From: a virus | Direction: 5' to 3' (one strand) | Length of the DNA: 26,262 nt | IMG/VR virus record: IMGVR_UViG_3300018424_000204 | Span: 1 to 26,262 of that record | Part shown: piece after piece, positions 16,333 to 23,680 of the stretch | Numbering within the stretch: the first letter of the stretch is position 1 | Layout: each line of letters begins with the position of its first letter | Made by a program: the position numbers and the translations under genes | The notes under the pieces: model-generated | The model's input: the letters and a program-made list of their open reading frames with translations, nothing else | The model's database searches: none | What the model was told of the DNA's origin: nothing

Positions 16333-17416
16333 AGAATGTTCCGCCGGTCAAAGTTTGTGCTGTAACCAAACCTTCTACTGACACCGAGAATTGTTCTGAA
16401 TCAAAGAATACAACACCAGGCGTGTTTGTTGTAGCAGTAGGTACTGCAATTGTCAACTTGTCGCTATCATCACTATAAGTCAGTGTAATTGCCTGCCCTG
16501 CGCGAAGAAGTTGGAAAACATCGCTGTCAATAAACTCGCTGAGGGTTCTGTCTCCAACAAAAATATCTCCGTTGAGTCTTGCAGCCCCGCCAATCGTGAC
16601 ATCAGAATCAACCGAAAGATTTGCAATCGATGCAGAGTCTAACGTAGAAAGACCAGCAACGGTCAGATCATTAGCGACCGTAACACTAGAATCAAATGTT
16701 GCACGACCCGCAACGTTTAGCGTACCATTAATTGTGACATTGTTAAGAATTGCATCACCAGTGGTAATCAATTCATTAATGGTAAGAATGCTAAGAACTT
16801 GCAGATTGTTGATTAGCGCAGAATCACCGACATAAAGCCCGCTGATATTTGCGCTGTCAGCAAAGAGTGCGTCAGAACGAAGTGTATCGACGCTACCAGT
16901 AGAGTCTACAATAATAGCGCTAGAAGCAGTCAGTGTGCCATGCGGATGATTGAGCAGATCAGTGAAATACTTACCACCAATGACATCAATTCTTTCTGCT
17001 TGCAGAACACCGTCTACAGAAGAGTCGCCGCCCGCACCAATGAAGAGTCGATCACCACCTGCACCAAAGCCGTCTGCAGCGCTTCCAGAATCTGAGAAGT
17101 AAGAATATGCAAGTTCGCCAGTGCGCAGCACCAGCGGGTCGCCAGCAGTGCCAGAGCGACGAATAAGAATCTGTGCGCGATCAGAGTCAGAAGGATATGT
17201 ACGCCCATCGATAATTTGCTTCGACAGCGTAAGAACAGGGCGCCAAGTTTCGGTGTCAGAGTCATATGCAAACAGCGAACCGTCAACAGCTCCAGCCGTT
17301 ACAAGACCTGTGATTGCATCGATGTCAGCATTAGAAGAAATAACGGCGGCACGATAAGGCGTACCATATGTTATTTTACTTACGAGTGTTCTACTGCCTA
17401 CTTGTACTATTGACAT
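16331..17416 (-). CDS. Tail fibre-like structural protein
   Basis: 361-residue fibre-like protein. Residues 60-135 contain a fibre module with LTLSKQIIDGRTYPSDSD, LVLRTGELAYSYFSD and GGDRLFIGAGG segments, the last like the NKLYVGDG-type units in phage fibres. Residues 185-290 are a run of short strand repeats (LSILTINELITTGDAILNNV; VTINGTLNVAGRATF; VTVANDLTVAGLSTL; VTIGGAARLNGD), the usual layout of a trimeric beta-structured shaft. The C-terminus ends TNTPGVVFFDSEQFSVSVEG. Asp-Ser pairs are very frequent. The ATG at 17416 has a GAGGT Shine-Dalgarno that overlaps the TGA of the previous gene region, and the two genes are seven bases apart. Exact place in the tail is unknown. Confidence 0.7.
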   Translation of the reverse strand: MSIVQVGSRTLVSKITYGTPYRAAVISSNADIDAITGLVTAGAVDGSLFAYDSDTETWRPVLTLSKQIIDGRTYPSDSDRAQILIRRSGTAGDPLVLRTGELAYSYFSDSGSAADGFGAGGDRLFIGAGGDSSVDGVLQAERIDVIGGKYFTDLLNHPHGTLTASSAIIVDSTGSVDTLRSDALFADSANISGLYVGDSALINNLQVLSILTINELITTGDAILNNVTINGTLNVAGRATFDSSVTVANDLTVAGLSTLDSASIANLSVDSDVTIGGAARLNGDIFVGDRTLSEFIDSDVFQLLRAGQAITLTYSDDSDKLTIAVPTATTNTPGVVFFDSEQFSVSVEGLVTAQTLTGGTF

Positions 17417-17423
17417 GCTGACC

Positions 17424-17777
17424 TCATGTTACCGAAGGAGTTACAGTGATAAGCCCTTCAAGAACTCTTTCTACGATTACGTTAGAATCGCTATCCATGT
17501 ACGATATTTCCATATCATAAACGTAGCGTCTTCTACTATTTAGCGTACTTGTAACAGTGTTTGAAAGAGACAGATTCACAATACCGGCAGAAGTAGGTAC
17601 GGTAACATAAGCAGTGAATGGAATTTTATCAGAGTCTGAGACATCGTACCGCGTACTCATTTTAGCCGCAGCAGAAAATCCAGATAAATCTTTTGGAGAG
17701 CCATCGACATTTGTGAGATAGACATCTAGAGAAACGTCAGATCCCTGATCAATGGTCAATTCTTCATATCTTGCCAT
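17424..17777 (-). CDS. Small Ig-like baseplate/fibre-associated protein
   Basis: 117-residue all-beta protein. The pattern LTIDQGSDVSLDVYLTNVDG, then PKDLSGFSAAAKMSTRYD, then SAGIVNLSLSNTVTSTL, then a final VERVLEGLITVTP strand resembles the N-terminal BppU-like domain found in baseplate upper proteins and in small proteins of marine T4-like phages. It probably bridges fibres or baseplate parts; no enzymatic residue is evident. The start codon lies inside the 3-prime arm of an eight-base inverted repeat placed just after a perfect late promoter, and only a weak GAGA can serve as Shine-Dalgarno. The fold call is by resemblance only. Confidence 0.65.
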   Translation of the reverse strand: MARYEELTIDQGSDVSLDVYLTNVDGSPKDLSGFSAAAKMSTRYDVSDSDKIPFTAYVTVPTSAGIVNLSLSNTVTSTLNSRRRYVYDMEISYMDSDSNVIVERVLEGLITVTPSVT

Positions 17778-17810
17778 AAGTCTCTAATCCAAAAACAAAA
17801 CCTTATGGCT
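17774..17810 (-). promoter_or_regulatory. Inverted repeat enclosing a start codon
   Basis: Perfect eight-base arms GCCATAAG and CTTATGGC (17803-17810 and 17774-17781) are separated by 21 bases. The second arm contains the ATG of the 117-residue gene. The first arm begins about two bases after the late promoter core, close to the expected RNA 5-prime end. In RNA the pairing could hide the start codon. The repeat is seen; any regulatory effect is inferred. Confidence 0.4.
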
Positions 17811-17812
17811 CT

Positions 17813-17820
17813 ATTTATAA
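17813..17820 (-). promoter_or_regulatory. T4-type late promoter
   Basis: Exact TATAAATA on the minus strand, five bases after the stop of the oxygenase-like gene and 36 bases before the 117-residue gene. It marks a break between the modification-enzyme genes and the following fibre genes. Confidence 0.78.
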
Positions 17821-17824
17821 TATT

Positions 17825-18499
17825 TTAGGCGTGAATGTCTTCAATAATCCAATCTTGAATGCCTTGTGACATTTCAGATCGATCAAGCACAAACGCGATT
17901 GTCATTCGTAGAGAGTCATTGGTTCTTGCTGTGTGATAAACTAATTTTTCTTCGGGATCTTCATACGCACCGAAGTACCCTGCTTTACATTGCCATCCTT
18001 TAACATCGGGAATGACAACCATTTCTTTCTTCTCATTGTCCCAGTGTTTCCAGTATCCGTCTCCTGTATCACTCCATGTGAAAATGAAGTTGAACGCAGA
18101 AGCATTGGCATTGTTATGCCAAGAAATATAACCCCCAGGAGGATACACACTAAACAGTGCATTTCTTTTTAAATTAAAAGTGGTCTGTATCTTTGTCAAA
18201 AAACTTTCTAGATGAGAAGACACAGCTCCAATTTTTTGTGTTACTTCATTTCCTCTTGCAAAATTTAACTTACCTACAGCAAACGAATGTGAAGTAACAA
18301 TTTCAGGAAATCCATTATGATTTCTTCCCATTGATTTCACAACATCAAAGTATTCATCGCCTGTGTAGTAATCAGCATCTTTCTTAGTAAGTCTTTTTTC
18401 GCAACCACAAACCACAGATTTGTAATTTTCGTCTTGCACAAACCATAGCGACTCGTTTAAAATGTCAAGAGCAAAATCATTTAAAGGAATATCTTTCAT
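17825..18499 (-). CDS. 2-oxoglutarate/Fe(II) oxygenase-like protein
   Basis: 224 residues. The C-terminal half has the layout of the 2OG-Fe(II) oxygenases common in marine T4-like phages: SVYPPGGYISWHNNANASAF (about 117-136), FTWSDTGDGYWKHWD, a GWQCKAGYFGAYED turn, and VYHTARTNDSLRMTIAFVLD (about 187-206). By position, His128 and His189 would be iron ligands and Arg198 would bind the 2OG carboxylate. The expected Asp of the HxD motif reads Asn (HNN, 128-130), so the iron site may be altered or the Asp supplied elsewhere. The target is unknown; proteins, lipids or nucleotides are all possible. The ATG follows the glycosyltransferase stop directly (TAAATG), so the pair is probably made together, though a late promoter core within that gene could add a separate transcript. 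Confidence 0.75.
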   Translation of the reverse strand: MKDIPLNDFALDILNESLWFVQDENYKSVVCGCEKRLTKKDADYYTGDEYFDVVKSMGRNHNGFPEIVTSHSFAVGKLNFARGNEVTQKIGAVSSHLESFLTKIQTTFNLKRNALFSVYPPGGYISWHNNANASAFNFIFTWSDTGDGYWKHWDNEKKEMVVIPDVKGWQCKAGYFGAYEDPEEKLVYHTARTNDSLRMTIAFVLDRSEMSQGIQDWIIEDIHA

Positions 18500-19231
18500 T
18501 TAAAACTCTTCGTGTTTGGCAGATGCGGCTGAATAATGCCTAATCACCACTGGCTTAATATTGTGCTGATATTTATACCGCGAAAAAAAGTTCCATCTAG
18601 CGTCATCTTCAAAGATGCCTACTTTTAAATTTTGATACTTTGGTTCTTTCTTGACAAGCCACCAGAGCGAGAACTGGTCCCATCTTGAAAGTGATCGTGG
18701 ATAAGTATGAGTATCCCAAGTGCCGTCACTCTTTGTCGGCCACCATGTTCCTGCATATTGTCTTACGGTCAAATCATACCAATCATTCATAAACTCACGC
18801 ACTAGAGGATTGCGCATGTCATAGAGACAAACAGCACCACATAATTCAAATTGACCAGCCGGGAACTTCAGTTCAGCATAACAATAAGAGCGCTCTTCAG
18901 GCAGACCAGTAAACAGTACGTCATAGTCGCCTAGTTCATCAAAGACATGTTCAATGTCTTCATGCTCTACTTCTGTGTCTGCATCGATATAGAAGCTAAG
19001 ATCCCACGGTGATTTTGCCATACCCCAAAGCTTTGCGCGACGATGATCATCACACAAAACAATTTCGTCAGCAATTGATTCTCGCCCGTCAAGAAACTTT
19101 TCTTCTGTGACTAGGCAGACTTTTGCTTCGGGATAGAAGTCGCGAATAGATTTGATCAAATTTAAAGCAGAGACATAGAAGAAGCTTCGGCGCGACGCTA
19201 CAACAACGTATCCTTTACTCGGCTCGCTCAC
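18500..19231 (-). CDS. GT-A-type glycosyltransferase
   Basis: 243 residues from a GTG start. YVVVASRRSFFYVSALNLIK (8-27) forms the first strand and helix of a Rossmann-like GT-A fold. WDLSFYIDADTEVEH (76-90) carries the DxD metal/nucleotide-sugar motif (Asp83, Asp85) in the FYIDADT form typical of GT8-like and phage enzymes. FELCGAVCLYDMRNPLVREF (128-147) and RWDQFSLWWLV (183-193) fit the acceptor side. The likely role is sugar transfer to a virion protein or a host surface glycan; donor and acceptor are unknown. The frame is open to a TTG at 19246, but the GTG at 19231 has a GGAG nine bases upstream and is preferred; either way it overlaps the preceding gene in another frame. It directly precedes the oxygenase-like gene. 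Confidence 0.8.
   Translation of the reverse strand: MSEPSKGYVVVASRRSFFYVSALNLIKSIRDFYPEAKVCLVTEEKFLDGRESIADEIVLCDDHRRAKLWGMAKSPWDLSFYIDADTEVEHEDIEHVFDELGDYDVLFTGLPEERSYCYAELKFPAGQFELCGAVCLYDMRNPLVREFMNDWYDLTVRQYAGTWWPTKSDGTWDTHTYPRSLSRWDQFSLWWLVKKEPKYQNLKVGIFEDDARWNFFSRYKYQHNIKPVVIRHYSAASAKHEEF
18570..18577 (-). promoter_or_regulatory. Late promoter core inside the glycosyltransferase gene
   Basis: Exact TATAAATA on the minus strand within the last 80 bases of the glycosyltransferase coding region, 70 bases before the oxygenase-like gene. It could give that gene a separate late transcript. It encodes a YKYQHN-type stretch as protein, so chance occurrence is possible. Confidence 0.5.
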
Positions 19232-19691
19232 TAGATTTGTCTCCAAACATACCCAATTCTTTTGCGATTAGAATGGTTGCAAGTGCATTCATTTCAACTT
19301 CGTTTTTTGCGCGGCGAAGTTTTGTGCGTAGAACACGATCATTTGAGTTTTTAATTTCATCAATCTCAAACGCTTGAAGTTTTAGATTAAAAAGTTTTTC
19401 TAGCTGAGCAGTCTTTTGCTTCTGTTCAGCGATAGCTCTTTTTTCTTTTTCTTCGCGGTTCTTTCTTTCTTTACGCTCTGCAGTGTTCTGATCTATTCTT
19501 TGAATACCAAACTTTTCGACAACTTCTTTGTAGTTCGGGCATTCAGAACCATCAGGGCGAGTCTTCTTAAATTGAAGAACATCTTTTTTCTTTTTATTAG
19601 ACTGTTCATCTATCGTGGTCAGTCTAATACATTTAACTATTGATCTATCTTCAGTTTCCCAATATGCATTATCCAGATATTCATATTTCAT
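19215..19691 (-). CDS. Basic coiled-coil protein of unknown function
   Basis: 158 residues; I do not recognise a named family, though similar small proteins occur beside structural genes of marine T4-like phages. Residues 1-60 (YEYLDNAYWETEDRSIVKCI, then TIDEQSNKKKKDVLQFKKTR) look like a small beta-rich domain with a Lys-rich loop. Residues 67-110 (NTAERKERKNREEKEKRAIA and following) form a highly charged helix or coiled coil, and 110-150 another helix (LRRAKNEVEMNALATILIAK). Its placement between the octad-repeat protein and the glycosyltransferase suggests an assembly or chaperone role, which is inference only. The ATG at 19691 has a GAGG that overlaps the preceding stop. Confidence 0.65.
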   Translation of the reverse strand: MKYEYLDNAYWETEDRSIVKCIRLTTIDEQSNKKKKDVLQFKKTRPDGSECPNYKEVVEKFGIQRIDQNTAERKERKNREEKEKRAIAEQKQKTAQLEKLFNLKLQAFEIDEIKNSNDRVLRTKLRRAKNEVEMNALATILIAKELGMFGDKSSERAE

Positions 19692-19694
19692 AAA

Positions 19695-22600
19695 TTACCT
19701 CACAATCAAAGCCAATCCATCCGACAGAATCATTGCATCAGCACCCAAGGGAGCAAAGATGAGAGACTGCGCAGTTGTTCGCACATACAGCGTATAAGTC
19801 TCAAGTTTAACAGGCGTTGAGAGTCGCTGCCCTTCATCCAAATACGGTCCAACATCAGTATCATACACTGCATACTCATTACTATATTCAGCAGTATATG
19901 TCGCACCTTCATAATCAGTAGTATATGTTTCAATAATATCAGTACCAACATACTCTGCAGTATAATCTCCTTCGTATGTCAGACCTTCATAGTTTGGTGT
20001 ATAGTCACCAATGTACGATATTGAAACTGTTCTTGTGTACTCAGAAGTGTAGTCACCAACATATGTAGATATGTAGTCAGCAGAAAAATCGCCAGTATAA
20101 TTTTCACTGAACTTTCCAATGTATACAGCATCAGATTCACTAGCGTAATCGCCAAGATAGGTTGTTTCACTTTCACTGGTGTAAACTGCATCAGATTCGC
20201 TGACATATTCGCCTTCGTATACTAACTCACTTTCACTTTCATAGTTTGCGCTGAAATCACCAGTGTAAGTTGCATCAGATTCACTGGTATAATTACCTTC
20301 GTAATTTATTTCAGCGTCAGTAATGTAATCTATAGTTGATTCGCTGGTGTAAGTACCTTCATAGTTTATGAATACTGGACCAGCATAGTCACCAATATAA
20401 TCTATGTCGATTGAAGTGGCACCACTGCTCAGTGCTGTACACGAACCAGACGCACCACCGGGGCTTGCTGCATAAATAAAACCTGAATAAGTTGATCCAG
20501 ATACAAAGCCAAAACTAAATCCTGTCTTATTGCTGAGAGGCGGGTTTTCTAATCTAAATCCAGATTTTCTTAAGAAAGTGCTTCCGCCAACAGTTTCATA
20601 AACATACCAATTATAACCAGGATTGGCAAATATAAACTGATACGACCAACCAGGCGGGGCTGAATATGTCAGATGAGTGTAAGTACCGATGTAGTTTTCT
20701 TGAGGCAGTCCTACATAATCGCCTTCATATACTGCTGAACTTTCGCTTGTATAAACAGCATCAGATTCGCTCGTATATGTGCCTTGATAAGTTATAGAAC
20801 TTTCACTAGTATAATCGGCTGTTGAGTCACCAGTGTAATCTGCAATGTAATCAATGGTGCTTTCGCTGGTGTAGTCTGCGCTGAAGTCACCAGTGTAATC
20901 AATTGTGCTTTCGCTAGTATACGGTTGATTATAAGTCGCAGTGCTTTCGCTGGTGTAATCTGCGCTAAAGTCGCCAGTGTAAATAATACCAGATTCGCTA
21001 ACGTATTCGCCTTGATATACTGCAGAGCTTTCGCTTGTATAATCAGCGCTGAAATCTTTTATGTAGTCTATTGTACTTTCACTGGTATAATCAGCGCTAA
21101 AATCACCAGTGTAAGTTATTGAGCTTTCACTGGTATAATCAGCGCTAAAATCACCAGTGTAAGTTATTGAGCTTTCACTGGTGTATGTTGCACTAGATAG
21201 TACTCGGAAAAGTCCGACACTAATTTGATCACCTCTATAGTATCCAGTAGTCCCTATTTGTTGACCAGAAATAACCGGATATCCATTGAATCCTATGCCA
21301 GACCCAGAAAGTGTTCCACCAAAAGTATAATTGTAAACACTTGAATCCCCTTCTTCAGGATCAATGCTTACTGTAGCGCCAGAAACTTCAGAAAGACCAA
21401 TATAATCCGTAGTAAATTCTTTTGCATAACCTATTGAACTTTCGCTAGTATAAGTTGCACTGAACTCTTTTGCATAACCTATCGAACTTTCGCTAGTATA
21501 AGTTGCGCTAAAATCACCGGTATAAGTTATTGTACTATCACCAGCGTAATCAGCAGAAAAATCACCAGTATAGTCACCAGTGTAAGTTTCGGTGAAATCA
21601 CCTAGATAATCTATTGTGCTTTCGCTTGTATATGTCGCACTAAATTCTTTGACATATCCTGCTACATAATCAGCAAGAAAATCACCGGTGTAAACTATAC
21701 TGCTATTACCTTCGTATGTTGCACTAAAGTCTTTAACGTAAGTAACGCCAGTGTAATCAGCAGAAAAATCACCGGTATAATCAGCAGTAAATTCTTTTGC
21801 GTAATCGCCCACATAATCTGCGCTGAAGTCGCCAGTGTAATCAGCAGAGAATTCAAGTGTGTACTCACCAGTATAGGTAACAAATACGCTAGGACCTTGA
21901 TAATCGCCTACATAGTCGGCACTAAATTCTTTAGTATAATCACCTACATACAGCCCAGAATAATCACCAACATATTCTGCAGTAAACTCTTTAATGTAAT
22001 CTGCTGTGCTTTCGCTCGTATAGACTGCTTGGAAATCACCAGTGTAATCACCGATAAATGTTGCCGTGAAATCACCAGTATAATCAGCAGAGAATTCGGT
22101 CGTGTAATCGCCAATATAAGTTGCGTCAAAATCACCAGTGTATGGAAGTTCTGATTCGCTAGTATAATCTACAGAGCTTTCGCTTGTATAAGTAGCGCCT
22201 TCGTAGTCACCAGAATATGTCAGCAGTATATCAACGCCTTCATATTCTGCGGTATATGTTTCAAGAATATCAGAACCTTGATATGTGCCTACATAATCGC
22301 CAACATAAGTTTCTTCGTATGTTGGGCTATAATTACCTTCGTATTCTGCTGTGTAATCAGCAACGTAAGGTTCAACGTAGTCTATTTCGAAGAGCGCAAG
22401 ACCAAGATAGTTTTGATCTTCTTCGTATTCTCTTACGGTGTTAACAGCAGAACCTTTTGCGAGCCAGATACCGGCTTCAGTTGGCGGCCCTTGTTCAGAA
22501 GAGCGCAGTTGATATGTCCCGATCTTTGTGGACATGATCAGACTCTTCATTCGCTCACCGAATGTAAATTCAATTTCGGGGTCTGTCAGTTCTTTGATGC

Positions 22601-23654
22601 CCGCAAATACACCACTGAGTCTGAAAGGCGCTAGAGGGCGAACAGTCGACGGAATAGCTTCTGCTTCTTGCTTGATCCAGATAGAATAACTTAGCTCGGA
22701 GCCATCGCTTCGCGTATCGACAAAAACGTCTTCAAGAAATACTGCCCAGTTTGATCCAGGTGAAACCGAAGCGAGTTTAAACGTACCAGGATAATCGTTC
22801 TGAAAAATAGACGATAGAAGTCTTGTACAAATTAAATCAAGTTCGAAGTCATTAACTTCTCTCAGACCAGCAGGATCAAGGTCTTTGTCCCAGAAGAATG
22901 GATTTCTTTTAAAAGAACTTTCTGTGATAATACTTGCAACGCTAGAATCGTTTTGATACAGATCATAGACATCTGTACTACTAGCAGGTCTTTGCTGAGG
23001 CTCGACGCGAACAGTACCAAGATAGAGACTATCGTTCGAAGTCTGAACAGGATTATTCAGATCAGTAGCAGCAGCATTGACAATAATGTCAAGCAGACCT
23101 TCTTGAGTTGGCTGAATTCTAAAAGTAGCACGATATAGAGAGTTTAGAGACGCATTCTCAAAATCTTCCCACGTTACTTCAGTTTGTGTGGTGTTAGTAG
23201 CAGCAGGTTCTGCAAAAGAAGATTGTGTGCGCAGGGCAGAACCAGACAAGTTTATCTGGTATTCAATTTCATTGAATCCAGTACCTGTGTGAAGAACGTT
23301 ACCAACAACAACAATATCAAGAACATCACCAACGAAAATTGTTGAAGGAAGTGATGTGTATACTGCATCAAATGTAGTTGCGTGAGTAGAATTGTCTGGT
23401 ACAGAACTGTGAATGACTTCGAAAGTTCTAACATGAGCTTCTTCTAGCGGAACCGTAGAAGTGTCATTATTGTAATAAGTGTTTTCGTATTGACCTATTA
23501 GTGTTGCTGCGGTGTTCGTAGACAGCGCAGAGAGGTCATTAGGCGACATCTTTCCAAGATGAACACCAGCGCGATATGCAAGGTAATCTTCTTCTGTTAG
23601 TAGAAGTTCCTTAAACGCGCCAGAGCCAAAATGTTTGAGAGGTCGTAATGACAT
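19695..23654 (-). CDS. Giant octad-repeat fibre-like protein
   Basis: 1319 residues. Residues 1-425 are a non-repetitive N-terminal part opening with SLRPLKHFGSGAFKELLLTE, probably the virion attachment region. About 426-1265 is an array of eight-residue units, each beginning with Tyr and often with a second aromatic at position 5 and Asp or Glu at 4 and 8. The main types are YTGDFSAD, YTSESTID and Y(I/A/V/T)KEFSAD. I count 19 TSES, 14 TGDF and 8 KEF/KDF cores. Two non-repeat inserts break the array at about 752-820 and 990-1090. Residues 1266-1319 form a C-terminal cap. Aromatic-acidic short repeats of this kind occur in some marine phage structural proteins; their fold is not established to my knowledge, and a beta-solenoid is plausible. 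A late promoter precedes the ATG; the Shine-Dalgarno is weak. Confidence 0.82.
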   Translation of the reverse strand: MSLRPLKHFGSGAFKELLLTEEDYLAYRAGVHLGKMSPNDLSALSTNTAATLIGQYENTYYNNDTSTVPLEEAHVRTFEVIHSSVPDNSTHATTFDAVYTSLPSTIFVGDVLDIVVVGNVLHTGTGFNEIEYQINLSGSALRTQSSFAEPAATNTTQTEVTWEDFENASLNSLYRATFRIQPTQEGLLDIIVNAAATDLNNPVQTSNDSLYLGTVRVEPQQRPASSTDVYDLYQNDSSVASIITESSFKRNPFFWDKDLDPAGLREVNDFELDLICTRLLSSIFQNDYPGTFKLASVSPGSNWAVFLEDVFVDTRSDGSELSYSIWIKQEAEAIPSTVRPLAPFRLSGVFAGIKELTDPEIEFTFGERMKSLIMSTKIGTYQLRSSEQGPPTEAGIWLAKGSAVNTVREYEEDQNYLGLALFEIDYVEPYVADYTAEYEGNYSPTYEETYVGDYVGTYQGSDILETYTAEYEGVDILLTYSGDYEGATYTSESSVDYTSESELPYTGDFDATYIGDYTTEFSADYTGDFTATFIGDYTGDFQAVYTSESTADYIKEFTAEYVGDYSGLYVGDYTKEFSADYVGDYQGPSVFVTYTGEYTLEFSADYTGDFSADYVGDYAKEFTADYTGDFSADYTGVTYVKDFSATYEGNSSIVYTGDFLADYVAGYVKEFSATYTSESTIDYLGDFTETYTGDYTGDFSADYAGDSTITYTGDFSATYTSESSIGYAKEFSATYTSESSIGYAKEFTTDYIGLSEVSGATVSIDPEEGDSSVYNYTFGGTLSGSGIGFNGYPVISGQQIGTTGYYRGDQISVGLFRVLSSATYTSESSITYTGDFSADYTSESSITYTGDFSADYTSESTIDYIKDFSADYTSESSAVYQGEYVSESGIIYTGDFSADYTSESTATYNQPYTSESTIDYTGDFSADYTSESTIDYIADYTGDSTADYTSESSITYQGTYTSESDAVYTSESSAVYEGDYVGLPQENYIGTYTHLTYSAPPGWSYQFIFANPGYNWYVYETVGGSTFLRKSGFRLENPPLSNKTGFSFGFVSGSTYSGFIYAASPGGASGSCTALSSGATSIDIDYIGDYAGPVFINYEGTYTSESTIDYITDAEINYEGNYTSESDATYTGDFSANYESESELVYEGEYVSESDAVYTSESETTYLGDYASESDAVYIGKFSENYTGDFSADYISTYVGDYTSEYTRTVSISYIGDYTPNYEGLTYEGDYTAEYVGTDIIETYTTDYEGATYTAEYSNEYAVYDTDVGPYLDEGQRLSTPVKLETYTLYVRTTAQSLIFAPLGADAMILSDGLALIVR
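19860..22379 (-). repeat. In-gene array of 24/48-base coding repeats
   Basis: Degenerate 24-base units (eight codons) often pair into 48-base units (16 residues, YTGDFSADYTSESxxx). The clearest tandem copies are 21073-21120 and 21121-21168, which differ at two bases; identity continues so that 21076-21134 equals 21124-21182 (59 bases). Two non-repetitive segments interrupt the array, at about 21195-21401 and 20397-20687. Reading frame is kept throughout. Confidence 0.85.
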
Positions 23655-23680
23655 GAATTTCTCGACAAGTCAAAAAGCAA

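Noticed and set aside
20397-21401. Variable inserts as targets of a diversity-generating retroelement
   Set aside because: No reverse transcriptase, template repeat or Avd-like gene is visible in the window, and the inserts lack a C-type lectin signature that I can identify.
19860-22379. Regular repeats resembling a CRISPR array
   Set aside because: The units are coding, degenerate and in frame, without unique spacers of constant length and without cas genes.
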